Assembly (NCBI GenBank): GCA_022600195.1
Contig: JAHZKX010000045.1
Coordinates: 310,001-374,000 of the forward strand
Direction: 5' to 3'
Length of the DNA stretch: 64,000 nucleotides
Source: Planctomycetota bacterium
Lineage (GTDB): Bacteria > Planctomycetota > Planctomycetia > Planctomycetales > Planctomycetaceae
A program made the position numbers and the translations under genes. A model generated the notes under the pieces. That model searched no databases, was not told where the DNA came from, and worked only from the letters and a program-made list of their open reading frames with translations. Below are positions 55,928-63,634 of the stretch, piece by piece; position 1 is the stretch's first letter, and every line of letters begins with the position of its first letter.

Positions 55928-57583
55928 TCAGTTTTCTTCGGAGGGGATTTCGGCAGAGTGGGCTGTCATTTCGTTGAGGGGAAATAACGTTTTTTCCAGC
56001 AGTGTGGCTGGGGAAACGCCGATCACAATTATTAGCAGAACAGCAGGGCTGAGCGAGAGCCAGACAAGTCCCACGTTTTCGTTCGGCAGACTGCTTGTTT
56101 TGCGATCAATGGAAATTAAGTCTCTGCGATCTATGTTTACAAGCTTCCAGAGTGAACGGATCAGCGCGAGATTAAACAGCAGTGTGCCCGTTAAATAACA
56201 CGTTGCGAGTAGCATATTCTGGTTTGCCAGACTCCAGAGGAATGTCAATTGCGCTGTGAATCCCCCCAGACCCGGAACGCCGATGAGTGTCAGTACCGAC
56301 AGAGAACAAATCCAGAGAAGCAGTTTACCAGAGCCGTTGCCAGAGTCTGAAGTGATGAGAGGCACGATAAGTAAAATTAGACAGCAGGCGAGTCCCTGAA
56401 CCACGTTTAATAAAATGAAATTCGGAACCATTGCTGGTTCCGCGCCAAACAGGACGGTCAATGTCAACGAGGTCTGTCCAATCAGAAACCAGACAACAAT
56501 CTGTAATAGATCTTTTCGCAGGCTGGCAAGCAGCGACGTCAAAAGAAAGCCACTCATTCCCCAGAAAGTCAGTAATGAATACAGGCTCGAGCCAACTTCA
56601 GAATTGAGGGGCATCATGAATCGAATCATCCCATAGATACTGATCTTTGTGAGTAATGCCAGCAATAGCAGATACCAGCCAACCATATCAGGCCTTGAAC
56701 TGCGGTGGAGAGAAGTGAACGTCAACCACTGTGTTAATCCAAAATGCACAGGAAACAGAGCCCCTTTGATAGCAAATCCAGCCAGTAGTAGCAGAAAAAT
56801 CCAAGGAGAAACGGTGCTCCAATAGGTTGCCGCGAGTGAATAACGCATGATGTCGCTGGCGGTACCCTGTAACAGATCATGAAATTGAAATGTGACTGCC
56901 TGCGGTGCTTCCAGCAGCAGACTCTGCATCCAGGAATAAGCAACAGCGGCCAACAGCAGCCCGCCGATGATCAAGGCGTCACCGAGAAACTGCAGGTACA
57001 TCGTGCTCTCAAATACGATCTGCGATCGGGCACCGCTCACAATACGAATCAGGCAGAGTATGCAAAACGTAGTCAGCAGCAAAAATGTAATAAAACTGAT
57101 GAGATCATGTGAAACGAACATCCCTGCTATTAAGGCCTGCAACATCAACAGTAGAAAATAAAACAAACGAGATGTAGTTGCGATGCGGCTGGAAAACAAA
57201 ATTAAAAAAGGCCAGAGACAGGTGGGCAGCAGCAGAAACCAGACCGAAGTGGTATCGAGGGCCATTTGAATGGCGCGTGGATGTGTTATTTCGAAATCAG
57301 CATCGGTGCGGGCATAGGAGTCAGTTGTACTGGGCAGTTTTAAACTTACAGAAATCAGGCGGGTTGTTCGTTCCTCGCTTTCTCCACTTCCTTTCCGCAG
57401 AGAGGGAGCAAACATTACCACGACCAGGATCAAACAGGAGACCAACGTATTGGAAAATGCGGTCCAGCGATTGAATTCCAGCCCGCCTCTCGAAACGCCC
57501 CATCCAATACAGGCACCCACTACCGGCATTACAACCAGTAACACGGGCGATAGCGAGATAATGGCATTCAGAAATGAGTTCAT
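55928..57583 (-). CDS. NuoM/NuoN-like antiporter-type membrane subunit (orphan complex I-like cluster)
   Basis: A 551-residue protein of about 14 hydrophobic segments from the proton-antiporter family (NuoL/M/N, Mrp). The best match is WIFLLLLAGFAIKGALFPVH, equivalent to the complex I motif F-A-x-K-x-P-L-F-P-x-H, so the central lysine (K273) is kept; K313 in LLTKISIYGMIRF matches a second conserved lysine, and GVPGLGGFTAQLTFLW matches the late P-G-F-x-x-E-F region. The TM5 glutamate equivalent reads L169 in LISFITFLLLTTF. The N-terminus carries an unusual 50-residue soluble loop. It is the last gene of a six-gene operon; a 57-base gap separates it from the NuoL-like gene. Confidence 0.8.
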   Translation of the reverse strand: MNSFLNAIISLSPVLLVVMPVVGACIGWGVSRGGLEFNRWTAFSNTLVSCLILVVVMFAPSLRKGSGESEERTTRLISVSLKLPSTTDSYARTDADFEITHPRAIQMALDTTSVWFLLLPTCLWPFLILFSSRIATTSRLFYFLLLMLQALIAGMFVSHDLISFITFLLLTTFCILCLIRIVSGARSQIVFESTMYLQFLGDALIIGGLLLAAVAYSWMQSLLLEAPQAVTFQFHDLLQGTASDIMRYSLAATYWSTVSPWIFLLLLAGFAIKGALFPVHFGLTQWLTFTSLHRSSRPDMVGWYLLLLALLTKISIYGMIRFMMPLNSEVGSSLYSLLTFWGMSGFLLTSLLASLRKDLLQIVVWFLIGQTSLTLTVLFGAEPAMVPNFILLNVVQGLACCLILLIVPLITSDSGNGSGKLLLWICSLSVLTLIGVPGLGGFTAQLTFLWSLANQNMLLATCYLTGTLLFNLALIRSLWKLVNIDRRDLISIDRKTSSLPNENVGLVWLSLSPAVLLIIVIGVSPATLLEKTLFPLNEMTAHSAEIPSEEN

Positions 57584-57640
57584 AATTGGCTCTGCAGTAA
57601 AATCGATTCAGCAACAAGCGTCGTTAGAAAGAAACAGGGT

Positions 57641-59527
57641 TTAAACCTGCAATACCATTAGTACAAAAATCAACACGGAAAGAGTAAACAGCAAAACCAG
57701 AGTCTGAAACGTAATCTGACCATTTTGCATCTGTACTAACAGAGTTCCCCAATACTCGGGTGTTTTTTCCAGCGAAGCGCGACTGAACCGATTGAGTAGC
57801 CATTCATCAAACAGCGAGACGATTTTCGCAAAGAAATGCAGTGGACCAATAAAAGTTCGTTTGAGAATGGTTAATGCATAATAGTGGGACTGTCCCAATT
57901 GGATCAGTGCAGACTGCGGTTGCTCTCTCGATTTGCGGAGATTTTTTTCACGCGAGGTCATCCAGGCCAGGATCAGTGCTACGAGGATCGTCAAACAAAA
58001 CAGGTTGCAAAAGAACCAGTCCCGATCAAAGGGGTTTTCGTGTAGATCTGTCATCAATCCAGGCCAGAGTTGCTGAATGAACGGGACTGGTATGTAAAGC
58101 GAAGCACTCGCCAAACTGATGAAAATAGTGATTGCCCACAAAGGCAGCACAGAAAAATGCTGAGGAGGAGTCGTAGGCTCAAATCTGTCAAACAGAGAGA
58201 AATAAAATCGTGATGCTCCAAAAACGAATCCCGCAGCGATCAATGGTATGAGCCAGACCAGGAATTCACTGCGAAGGTCAGTTGCCGCAGCTCTGGCGGT
58301 GACTAAAGGATTCAGTAAATTGCCCAGGCTGACCAATACGGAAATCATCAGCAGTAGAATACAGATTTTGGTGGAAGCAAGAGACTGCGCAGGCAGGGAG
58401 CCGTTCTGCAGTCGAATATGGAGAGGAATCAAAACCGCAATCACGCAGGTCTGCAGTAGAATCATTGGTAAAATCAGTTGCAAGGTATGGCTTGCATTCA
58501 TGCCGAGTATTGCAGTTGCCACGCCCGCCATCGTGGCAGAAATCCAGCATAGAAAGCGATCATGGTGTAAGCCGTGCGCGAGAGTGACCACTGAAAAAAC
58601 CGTTAGCAATGCAGAGACGGTTCCCAGCTGAAAGAGAAGTCTCTGGTTAGAGGGAATCGACAGAAAAAAAGGTGCAAAACGGAGCAATAAAAAAAGTCCT
58701 GCAGGAATCGCCATCAAATTCAACACGGCCAGCGAGCTGGTGCGCCACGGACTTTGATTGCCAATAATGAGCATCGAAGCAGGGAACAATCCCAGTCGTG
58801 GTAACGCGGCAAAAAAGAGGGCCGCCCCGATACCAGGCAGTGCAGTCGTGTTTTTTGCCTGGACCTCTCGAATTGCATCAGGTGAAAGGCAGGAGAGAAA
58901 ATCGAATGATTCAAAGTTGGTGCCGATTAAAAAAATTGCCAGCAACAGCATCCCATCCGAAAACGTATTCCAGCCCCACCAGTGTCTATCTTGTTTTTCT
59001 GGTGGGGTATCAGAGTCAAAATTGACTTCATGTAACAGATTCATGCTCATCGACAGCATAAACCAGAACAGGAGTAATTGCAGGAAATTGGTCGAAAGCA
59101 CAATGCCCATCGTTGCGAAGAAACAGAGTAAAAACAGCAACGGGGAATATCTATTATCGGACGGGGAAGCGGGAGTTGTGGCAACGAAATAGTCCAATAC
59201 TACATAAAACAGCGATGCCAGCGAGATTAGCAGATAAAATGAAAGACTGAGTGGGTCAAACAGCACTCCAATTTGCAAACTTGACTCAGGCACACTCGAA
59301 AGTGAAAGCCAGCTGATCAAAGTTTGAGAATATGATTGACTCTGAATAGTCGAGCTGAAAAAAATCAGGGAACCAAGTGCCGTCACAGAGGTCAGAAACA
59401 CGCCGATGAATACAGGCCAGCGCAAGTGACCTTTTAAAATGCGAAATCCTACCAGTGCAGCGACAATCACCATTGCAAATGGAATGATCAAGCTCAGTTG
59501 AAGTAATAGCGTGATCGTTTTATCCAC
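57641..59527 (-). CDS. NuoL-like antiporter-type membrane subunit (orphan complex I-like cluster)
   Basis: A 628-residue polytopic protein; NuoL length and layout, including VLFDPLSLSFYLLISLASLFYVV (the D-x-L-S region near residue 91), TNFLQLLLFWFMLSM, DGMLLLAIFLIGTNF and FFAALPRLGLFPASMLI, followed by a long C-terminal part after residue 500 that may form the lateral helix. Residues central to proton transfer differ from canonical NuoL: the TM5 glutamate is F156, the TM7 lysine is R244, and the nearby histidine of the L-I-H-A-A motif is replaced. The start is GTG 59527, and it overlaps the upstream NuoK-like gene by eight bases. Identity to NuoL is low and the call rests on hydropathy plus these motifs. 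Confidence 0.8.
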   Translation of the reverse strand: MDKTITLLLQLSLIIPFAMVIVAALVGFRILKGHLRWPVFIGVFLTSVTALGSLIFFSSTIQSQSYSQTLISWLSLSSVPESSLQIGVLFDPLSLSFYLLISLASLFYVVLDYFVATTPASPSDNRYSPLLFLLCFFATMGIVLSTNFLQLLLFWFMLSMSMNLLHEVNFDSDTPPEKQDRHWWGWNTFSDGMLLLAIFLIGTNFESFDFLSCLSPDAIREVQAKNTTALPGIGAALFFAALPRLGLFPASMLIIGNQSPWRTSSLAVLNLMAIPAGLFLLLRFAPFFLSIPSNQRLLFQLGTVSALLTVFSVVTLAHGLHHDRFLCWISATMAGVATAILGMNASHTLQLILPMILLQTCVIAVLIPLHIRLQNGSLPAQSLASTKICILLLMISVLVSLGNLLNPLVTARAAATDLRSEFLVWLIPLIAAGFVFGASRFYFSLFDRFEPTTPPQHFSVLPLWAITIFISLASASLYIPVPFIQQLWPGLMTDLHENPFDRDWFFCNLFCLTILVALILAWMTSREKNLRKSREQPQSALIQLGQSHYYALTILKRTFIGPLHFFAKIVSLFDEWLLNRFSRASLEKTPEYWGTLLVQMQNGQITFQTLVLLFTLSVLIFVLMVLQV

Positions 59528-59864
59528 GCGGGTGAGATCCTTCCCGAGTCAATAGGTCGCTTTGCTGTGTATTGGATTCCGGTTTCTCTGAAGTCTTGTG
59601 TCTTTGAAAAATCAACGCCGCCATCGTGATCAGCAAAGTCATCACGATCAATAGTATGATCAGGAAGTAGAGCTGACTCTCGCGCGATCCCTGATTTTGA
59701 CTGTAAGAGAAAAAAACGAGACCTGCGCCCTGTAACCAGAGTAGTAACGAGAAAACCATTGCCAGCGGATTCCGCTGCAGTAGCATCCCCAGGAAACCGA
59801 GCACGATCAGTGTGATGGCAATCAGCAGATTATTATGTAATAGAGGTGCGGAAGAGAGCAGCAT
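59520..59864 (-). CDS. NuoK-like small membrane subunit
   Basis: A 114-residue protein with three hydrophobic segments. Segment 1-2 reads LIVLGFLGMLLQRNPLAMVFSLLLWLQGAGLVFF, closely following the NuoK pattern G-x-x-G-x-x-x-R-R-N-x-x-x-M-x-x-G-x-E. The conserved glutamate of NuoK (E36) corresponds to L41 here, and the second (E72) to the uncharged run LLIVMTLLITMAALIF. A hydrophilic C-terminal tail (about 25 residues) is longer than usual. It starts one base after the upstream gene stop and overlaps the NuoL-like gene by eight bases. An Mrp C-type subunit is the alternative call. Confidence 0.75.
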   Translation of the reverse strand: MLLSSAPLLHNNLLIAITLIVLGFLGMLLQRNPLAMVFSLLLWLQGAGLVFFSYSQNQGSRESQLYFLIILLIVMTLLITMAALIFQRHKTSEKPESNTQQSDLLTREGSHPRG

Positions 59865-59865
59865 T

Positions 59866-60651
59866 TTAATGGACCTTCTTCTGTTCGACGATCAAACGGG
59901 AAATTCCCACAAATGAAACCGCGACAAACAGCATTAGCAAAATGAAGGTCGGCCAATTCTCCATTAAAAACGGTTGTGTCAACTCTGGTCCTTCAACGTG
60001 AGTTGCTGGTGTTGAAGTCGACCATCTCGGATTGATCTGTGTTGATGGAGAATTCCACTCCCGATGCACTACCCAGAGGCAACAGCAAAGCAGTAAGCCA
60101 CAGACCAGACAGGCAAGAAATGGTTCTCGAAATGGCTGTTCTGAATTGTTGTGTTCAATGTCTTGGTTATTATTTGAAATACCCTGGTTAAGAAATAGCA
60201 ATACGGATCCTCCCAGAATCATCCAGCAAAGCAAAACCAGAGGCAGCACATCCGCTTGAAGAAAAAGCAAACCGCTGTTGAGAAAGGAGATCGTTGCTGC
60301 ACTGACTGCCCATTTCAAGTTCGAAGACAGGACTGCAACCGCGCCAGATGCGATCACAGTCATTCCAATTAAAAATGGACTGATCAGAATTACAAACTCC
60401 CTGAAGTGACTTGTGGATTTTTCAGAGAGAGGTTGTCCAAACCAAAGAAATAGAACCGCTAATGCAGCTAGAGAGAATGCAGGCCAACCCCATCGTCTTT
60501 TTGGTAATGTAGTGACGTTTGTTTTCAGCTGGTTACTTAAAGAACCGTAGATGCCAGTGATCATCAGTAGGACCAGGACAACCAGCGTAAAGAATTGCAG
60601 GTTGTCAGCAGTGCCTGGCAGGTAAAATAAAAGTTCATTCATCACAGACAT
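59866..60651 (-). CDS. NuoJ-like membrane subunit
   Basis: A 261-residue protein with about six hydrophobic segments. Residues 85-155 resemble NuoJ: MTVIASGAVAVLSSNLKWAV, then SFLNSGLLFL, and ADVLPLVLLCWMILGGSVLLFL, which parallels the NuoJ segment A-E-F-L-x-x-x-x-x-x-V-Y-x-G-A-x-x-V-L-F-L. The usual Y/V-G of that helix is changed to MILGG. An extended N-terminus (about 80 residues with two segments) and a hydrophilic periplasmic loop (NSPSTQINPRWST region) are additions. It is third in the operon, five bases after the H-like gene. Confidence 0.65.
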   Translation of the reverse strand: MSVMNELLFYLPGTADNLQFFTLVVLVLLMITGIYGSLSNQLKTNVTTLPKRRWGWPAFSLAALAVLFLWFGQPLSEKSTSHFREFVILISPFLIGMTVIASGAVAVLSSNLKWAVSAATISFLNSGLLFLQADVLPLVLLCWMILGGSVLLFLNQGISNNNQDIEHNNSEQPFREPFLACLVCGLLLCCCLWVVHREWNSPSTQINPRWSTSTPATHVEGPELTQPFLMENWPTFILLMLFVAVSFVGISRLIVEQKKVH

Positions 60652-60656
60652 GGTTT

Positions 60657-61676
60657 CTAAGAAGGGATTGAGGAATTACTCTTGAAGTTCTTGGTCTGCT
60701 TAAGGTTCCCTTTTGGTGCGATAAATCCGATCCAAATGGCCAGCAAACTGAAATTCAGTAAAACATGCATTAAAGGATCCGATGTTCCAAGAACATGAAA
60801 CGCAACGAAGGAAGATGTTACCGAAATCATTGATAACCATAGTGTGATCTTCCAGAGTCGTTCTGTATTGAGATTACGTTGTCTCCTTAAAAATTTTTTG
60901 AGTCTTAACACAATGACCATCAAAACGAGTAGTAGTATCACCTGGGCTGCAATCCCTGCAATCTCAGCTGGTGAAAAGTGTTCGTTGACAGGAGAAAAAC
61001 AACTGCGTCCGTAAATCAGTGGAATAATGATTGAGAGACCGACAATCATCCGCAGTTCACGAATCCAGGTATGAATGGGGCTCACCGGGAAGAGCGCACG
61101 CGCGTTGATGATTAAGTAGGGGCCGATCAAAGCAAGCGCAAGAGCAAGACAACCTGCTGGTTGTAGCATACCAAGCCATATTGATGATCCCGAATCTTTT
61201 ATAATGTGGCTGAGGTCAACGGGAAGATAAGGGGCGAGTGATGACCACGCCATTAAGAGAGGCAGCCAGAAATAGCTATTGAGCACCATCATCGCGGAGG
61301 AATTTTGTCTCTCTGTCAAAGCCTGACTGATTTCACCAGCTACCTGCAATAAAATAAGTAATCCCAGATAGACCAGTGGTGCATTATGGCTCTTCACTAG
61401 TACAGCCGCTTCAGATTGCTGGAAAAATGGAGGCAAAAACAGAGTTATATACGGGATGTAGACGCCGACGGATAGTACACAACACACTAACGAAAAAAAT
61501 AATAGACCATATTGCCGCACATCATGAAGATGTTGTTGTGCGAGCGAGATTCGACGCAGCGAATCCAGAAGACGTGTTTTGGCACTTCGATTGACTGGAG
61601 AATAGGTAATTTCTGCTAACAGGAATGACAGGATTAGAAGCAGGAATAAGAAAAAAAGCGTCATCAAATAGATCAT
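60657..61676 (-). CDS. NuoH-like membrane subunit (diverged)
   Basis: A 339-residue membrane protein of about eight to nine segments. Its length, its position in the operon and the segment QPAGCLALALALIGPYLI followed by a C-terminal RRQRNLNTERLWKITLWLSMISVTSSF (compare NuoH R-x-R-Y-D-Q-L-M-x-x-x-W-K-x-x-L-P) point to NuoH. However, the N-terminal E-R-R-x-x-x-R-x-Q-x-R-x-G-P-N quinone-site region cannot be found; the corresponding cytoplasmic stretch reads NRSAKTRLLDSLRRISLAQ. If it is NuoH-derived, it has lost the quinone-binding sequence. The start overlaps the previous stop (TGATG). The assignment is tentative. Confidence 0.5.
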   Translation of the reverse strand: MIYLMTLFFLFLLLILSFLLAEITYSPVNRSAKTRLLDSLRRISLAQQHLHDVRQYGLLFFSLVCCVLSVGVYIPYITLFLPPFFQQSEAAVLVKSHNAPLVYLGLLILLQVAGEISQALTERQNSSAMMVLNSYFWLPLLMAWSSLAPYLPVDLSHIIKDSGSSIWLGMLQPAGCLALALALIGPYLIINARALFPVSPIHTWIRELRMIVGLSIIIPLIYGRSCFSPVNEHFSPAEIAGIAAQVILLLVLMVIVLRLKKFLRRQRNLNTERLWKITLWLSMISVTSSFVAFHVLGTSDPLMHVLLNFSLLAIWIGFIAPKGNLKQTKNFKSNSSIPS

Positions 61677-62122
61677 CAGGACGTCTCCTTCGGATCTATT
61701 GTGTGCTGAACCTCACTGGACTCCTTTGCAGTCGGTTCAGAGAACTCAGGCAGAGGTATTTGATTTTCCAACGGAGACTGTTTAGGAAATGCCAGCATAC
61801 CTGACCAGAACGCCATTCCCCAGATTAAAGCCAGAGCTACCGCAAGTGTGCCGGTGACAGGATTAATGAGAGAAGTGATTTCGGCGAAAAATCCCAACGT
61901 CAGGATTAGAGTAGGAATCACAATTAATGTTGCAGTGAAGTTCCAATACAAATGTGGTGTTTGATCAGAGGATCCAGTGTCAGTCGTTAGAAAATTCTCT
62001 GGTTCAGCTAAAACCGGCTCCGAGAGCGTCGAAACACGAAATCCCACTTTGATCGTGAACCATACCACCAGCGTGCAAAGCGCCGCGATCAGAATATAAA
62101 TCAGAAAGGCAAACCATTCCAT
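61676..62122 (-). CDS. three-helix membrane protein, first gene of the complex I-like cluster (NuoA-like position)
   Basis: A 148-residue protein with three hydrophobic segments (residues 5-28, 63-85 and 92-112), a long hydrophilic loop between the first two and an acidic C-terminal tail. This is the size and topology of NuoA, and it stands first in an operon whose other members follow the complex I order, but I cannot see the NuoA signature (the Y-E-C-G motif in the loop is missing). The NuoA call is therefore from position only; it may be an unrelated accessory subunit. ATG at 62122; the stop overlaps the next start (TGATG). Confidence 0.5.
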   Translation of the reverse strand: MEWFAFLIYILIAALCTLVVWFTIKVGFRVSTLSEPVLAEPENFLTTDTGSSDQTPHLYWNFTATLIVIPTLILTLGFFAEITSLINPVTGTLAVALALIWGMAFWSGMLAFPKQSPLENQIPLPEFSEPTAKESSEVQHTIDPKETS

Positions 62123-62259
62123 GGCGGACTTTCAGGGAAGTAATCGTGTACAATCAAAATATCTACGGATGAAAAACAACCTCAGAACAAATTTTAAGGG
62201 ATCGACCCTGCGATGCGAAGTGTGTTGAGTCCTGCAAATCTTTCAATTAAGGAAAAGTA

Positions 62260-62535
62260 GTGGTCACTGATCCTTTACATGAATCGTTGCCCATTGAAAA
62301 ATTACGGAATCTGGGTCCGAAAAGCGCTCACTGGCTGGAACAGGTCGGAATTCGAACCCTGGCAGATCTCAAACAGACCGGTGCCATCGCCGCCTACCTG
62401 CTGGTAAAGCAACAGCAGCCGCGATGCAGCCTGAATTTGCTCTATGCCTTGCACGGAGCGCTGATGAACGTTCACTGGAACCAACTGTCTGAGAAAACCA
62501 GACAACTGCTGCGGGCAGCCGCCTATAATGAGTAA
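62260..62535 (+). CDS. TfoX C-terminal-domain protein
   Basis: A 91-residue protein made only of the TfoX/Sxy C-terminal domain: LPIEKLRNLGPKSAHWLEQVG, IRTLADLKQTGAIAAYLLVK and LNLLYALHGALMNVHWNQL. The domain is a helical, helix-hairpin-helix-like fold. Full TfoX regulates competence in gamma-proteobacteria, but stand-alone C-terminal domains occur widely with unknown roles. Start at GTG 62260, eight bases after AAGGA. The stop overlaps the start of the GGCT gene by eight bases, so the two are coupled. Confidence 0.88.
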   Translation: MVTDPLHESLPIEKLRNLGPKSAHWLEQVGIRTLADLKQTGAIAAYLLVKQQQPRCSLNLLYALHGALMNVHWNQLSEKTRQLLRAAAYNE

Positions 62536-62926
62536 AAGAAAATCGATGAGTTCAGAAACCGAAACGCTGATTTTTGTCTATGGGACATTAAAACGGGGCT
62601 TCTGCCGTGCACATCATCTGACAGGACAGACCTTTCTAGCGAAAGCCGTCACCCGTCCCAACTACCTGATGTACGATTGTGGCGAATACCCCGGGCTCGT
62701 CGTTGATATCGAAGATGGCGTAAGCATTCAGGGAGAACTCTGGAGTGTAGACGAAAAAGGTGTTTCACTTCTGGATCAAGTCGAGGGTGTGGCCGAAAAC
62801 TGGTTTTCGCGCGATCCGGTTGAATTGATTAACCCTGCAGTTAATCAACCCGTGCACGCATATTACTTTCAAGGCGATGTGACCCACCTGTCTCGCTCTG
62901 GCAGCAATTGGGTCAAAGTAACATAA
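62528..62926 (+). CDS. gamma-glutamylcyclotransferase (AIG2/GGCT-like) protein
   Basis: A 132-residue protein of the GGCT/AIG2 fold. The N-terminal FVYGTLKRGFCRAHHL is the family glycine loop that binds the gamma-glutamyl group, LMYDCGEYPGLV and IQGELWSV follow, and LDQVEGVAENWFSRD carries the probable catalytic glutamate. Such proteins split gamma-glutamyl peptides or amines into 5-oxoproline and the free partner; the substrate here is unknown. It is co-transcribed with the TfoX-C gene through an eight-base overlap. An alternative internal start (MSSETETL) would shorten it by six residues. Confidence 0.9.
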   Translation: MSKRKSMSSETETLIFVYGTLKRGFCRAHHLTGQTFLAKAVTRPNYLMYDCGEYPGLVVDIEDGVSIQGELWSVDEKGVSLLDQVEGVAENWFSRDPVELINPAVNQPVHAYYFQGDVTHLSRSGSNWVKVT

Positions 62927-63030
62927 ATTTACAAAAATTCGGCCTTGTTTTTATTGATGTGTGTTTCAAGAATAGACCAATGTATTTTTGCTAAAGTTTT
63001 ACCAGCTTGAATAGAATTTGGGATTGTTTT

Positions 63031-63497
63031 ATGTCGACGAAAACTACTAATAGAAGAACCTTGTCTTACGCGTCGCTACAGGAAGTGGTCGAGGATGCCA
63101 GACGGCTGACGGAAGCGGATGCACCGACGACGGGAGGTTGGACAAAAGGGCAAATCTTCGAACATCTGGCCCGAACTATGGATAGTTCGCTGGATGGGTT
63201 TGCGTTCACTTTTCCCTGGCCTGTTCGCATTATGGACAATATTTCTTCAAGCCTCGCATCTTCAAACACGGCATGTCTCCCGGTTTCAAATTAAAGGGAG
63301 CCTCCAAACAGGCATTAGCACCCGACCCGCTCGAGGATCGGGAAGCATTGGAGCATTTAACAAAATCGATTCAACGTCTCGAAGCAGAACCTCAGCGGGC
63401 CTTCAGTCCTGTTTTTGGACAGATGACATGCGAAGAATGGGACAAATTGCATCGAAGACATTCAGAATTACATATGAGTTTCATCGCCGAACCCTGA
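63031..63497 (+). pseudogene. DUF1569 protein, interrupted by a one-base frameshift
   Basis: Two overlapping frames together make one DUF1569 (DinB-like) protein of about 155 residues. The first half starts at ATG 63031 (MSTKTTNRRTL) and contains GWTKGQIFEHLARTMDSSLDGF and FPWPVRIMDN, then runs out of frame. The second half, shifted by one base, continues FFKPRIFKHGMSPGFKLKG and ends GQMTCEEWDKLHRRHSELHMSFI, the conserved metal-site histidines, at 63497. The join lies at about 63238-63247 (sequence AATATTTCTT), and loss of one base there would explain it. Either a recent pseudogene or a sequencing error; both halves are otherwise well conserved. Confidence 0.8.
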
Positions 63498-63634
63498 ATT
63501 GATTTTGAGTCGAGGTTACTTAACACGATCATCCCAATTGTGAATGCCTGTCAGTAGTTGTATGAACTGCCTGCGCTTATAATTTCGCTGAGTCAGTCCG
63601 TAAGGAATTTCAGTGATATATTAAAAGGTGCAAC

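Noticed and set aside
63119-63502. 127-codon frame over the DUF1569 region
   Set aside because: It is the third frame across the same DNA; the conserved DUF1569 sequence lies in the two other frames.
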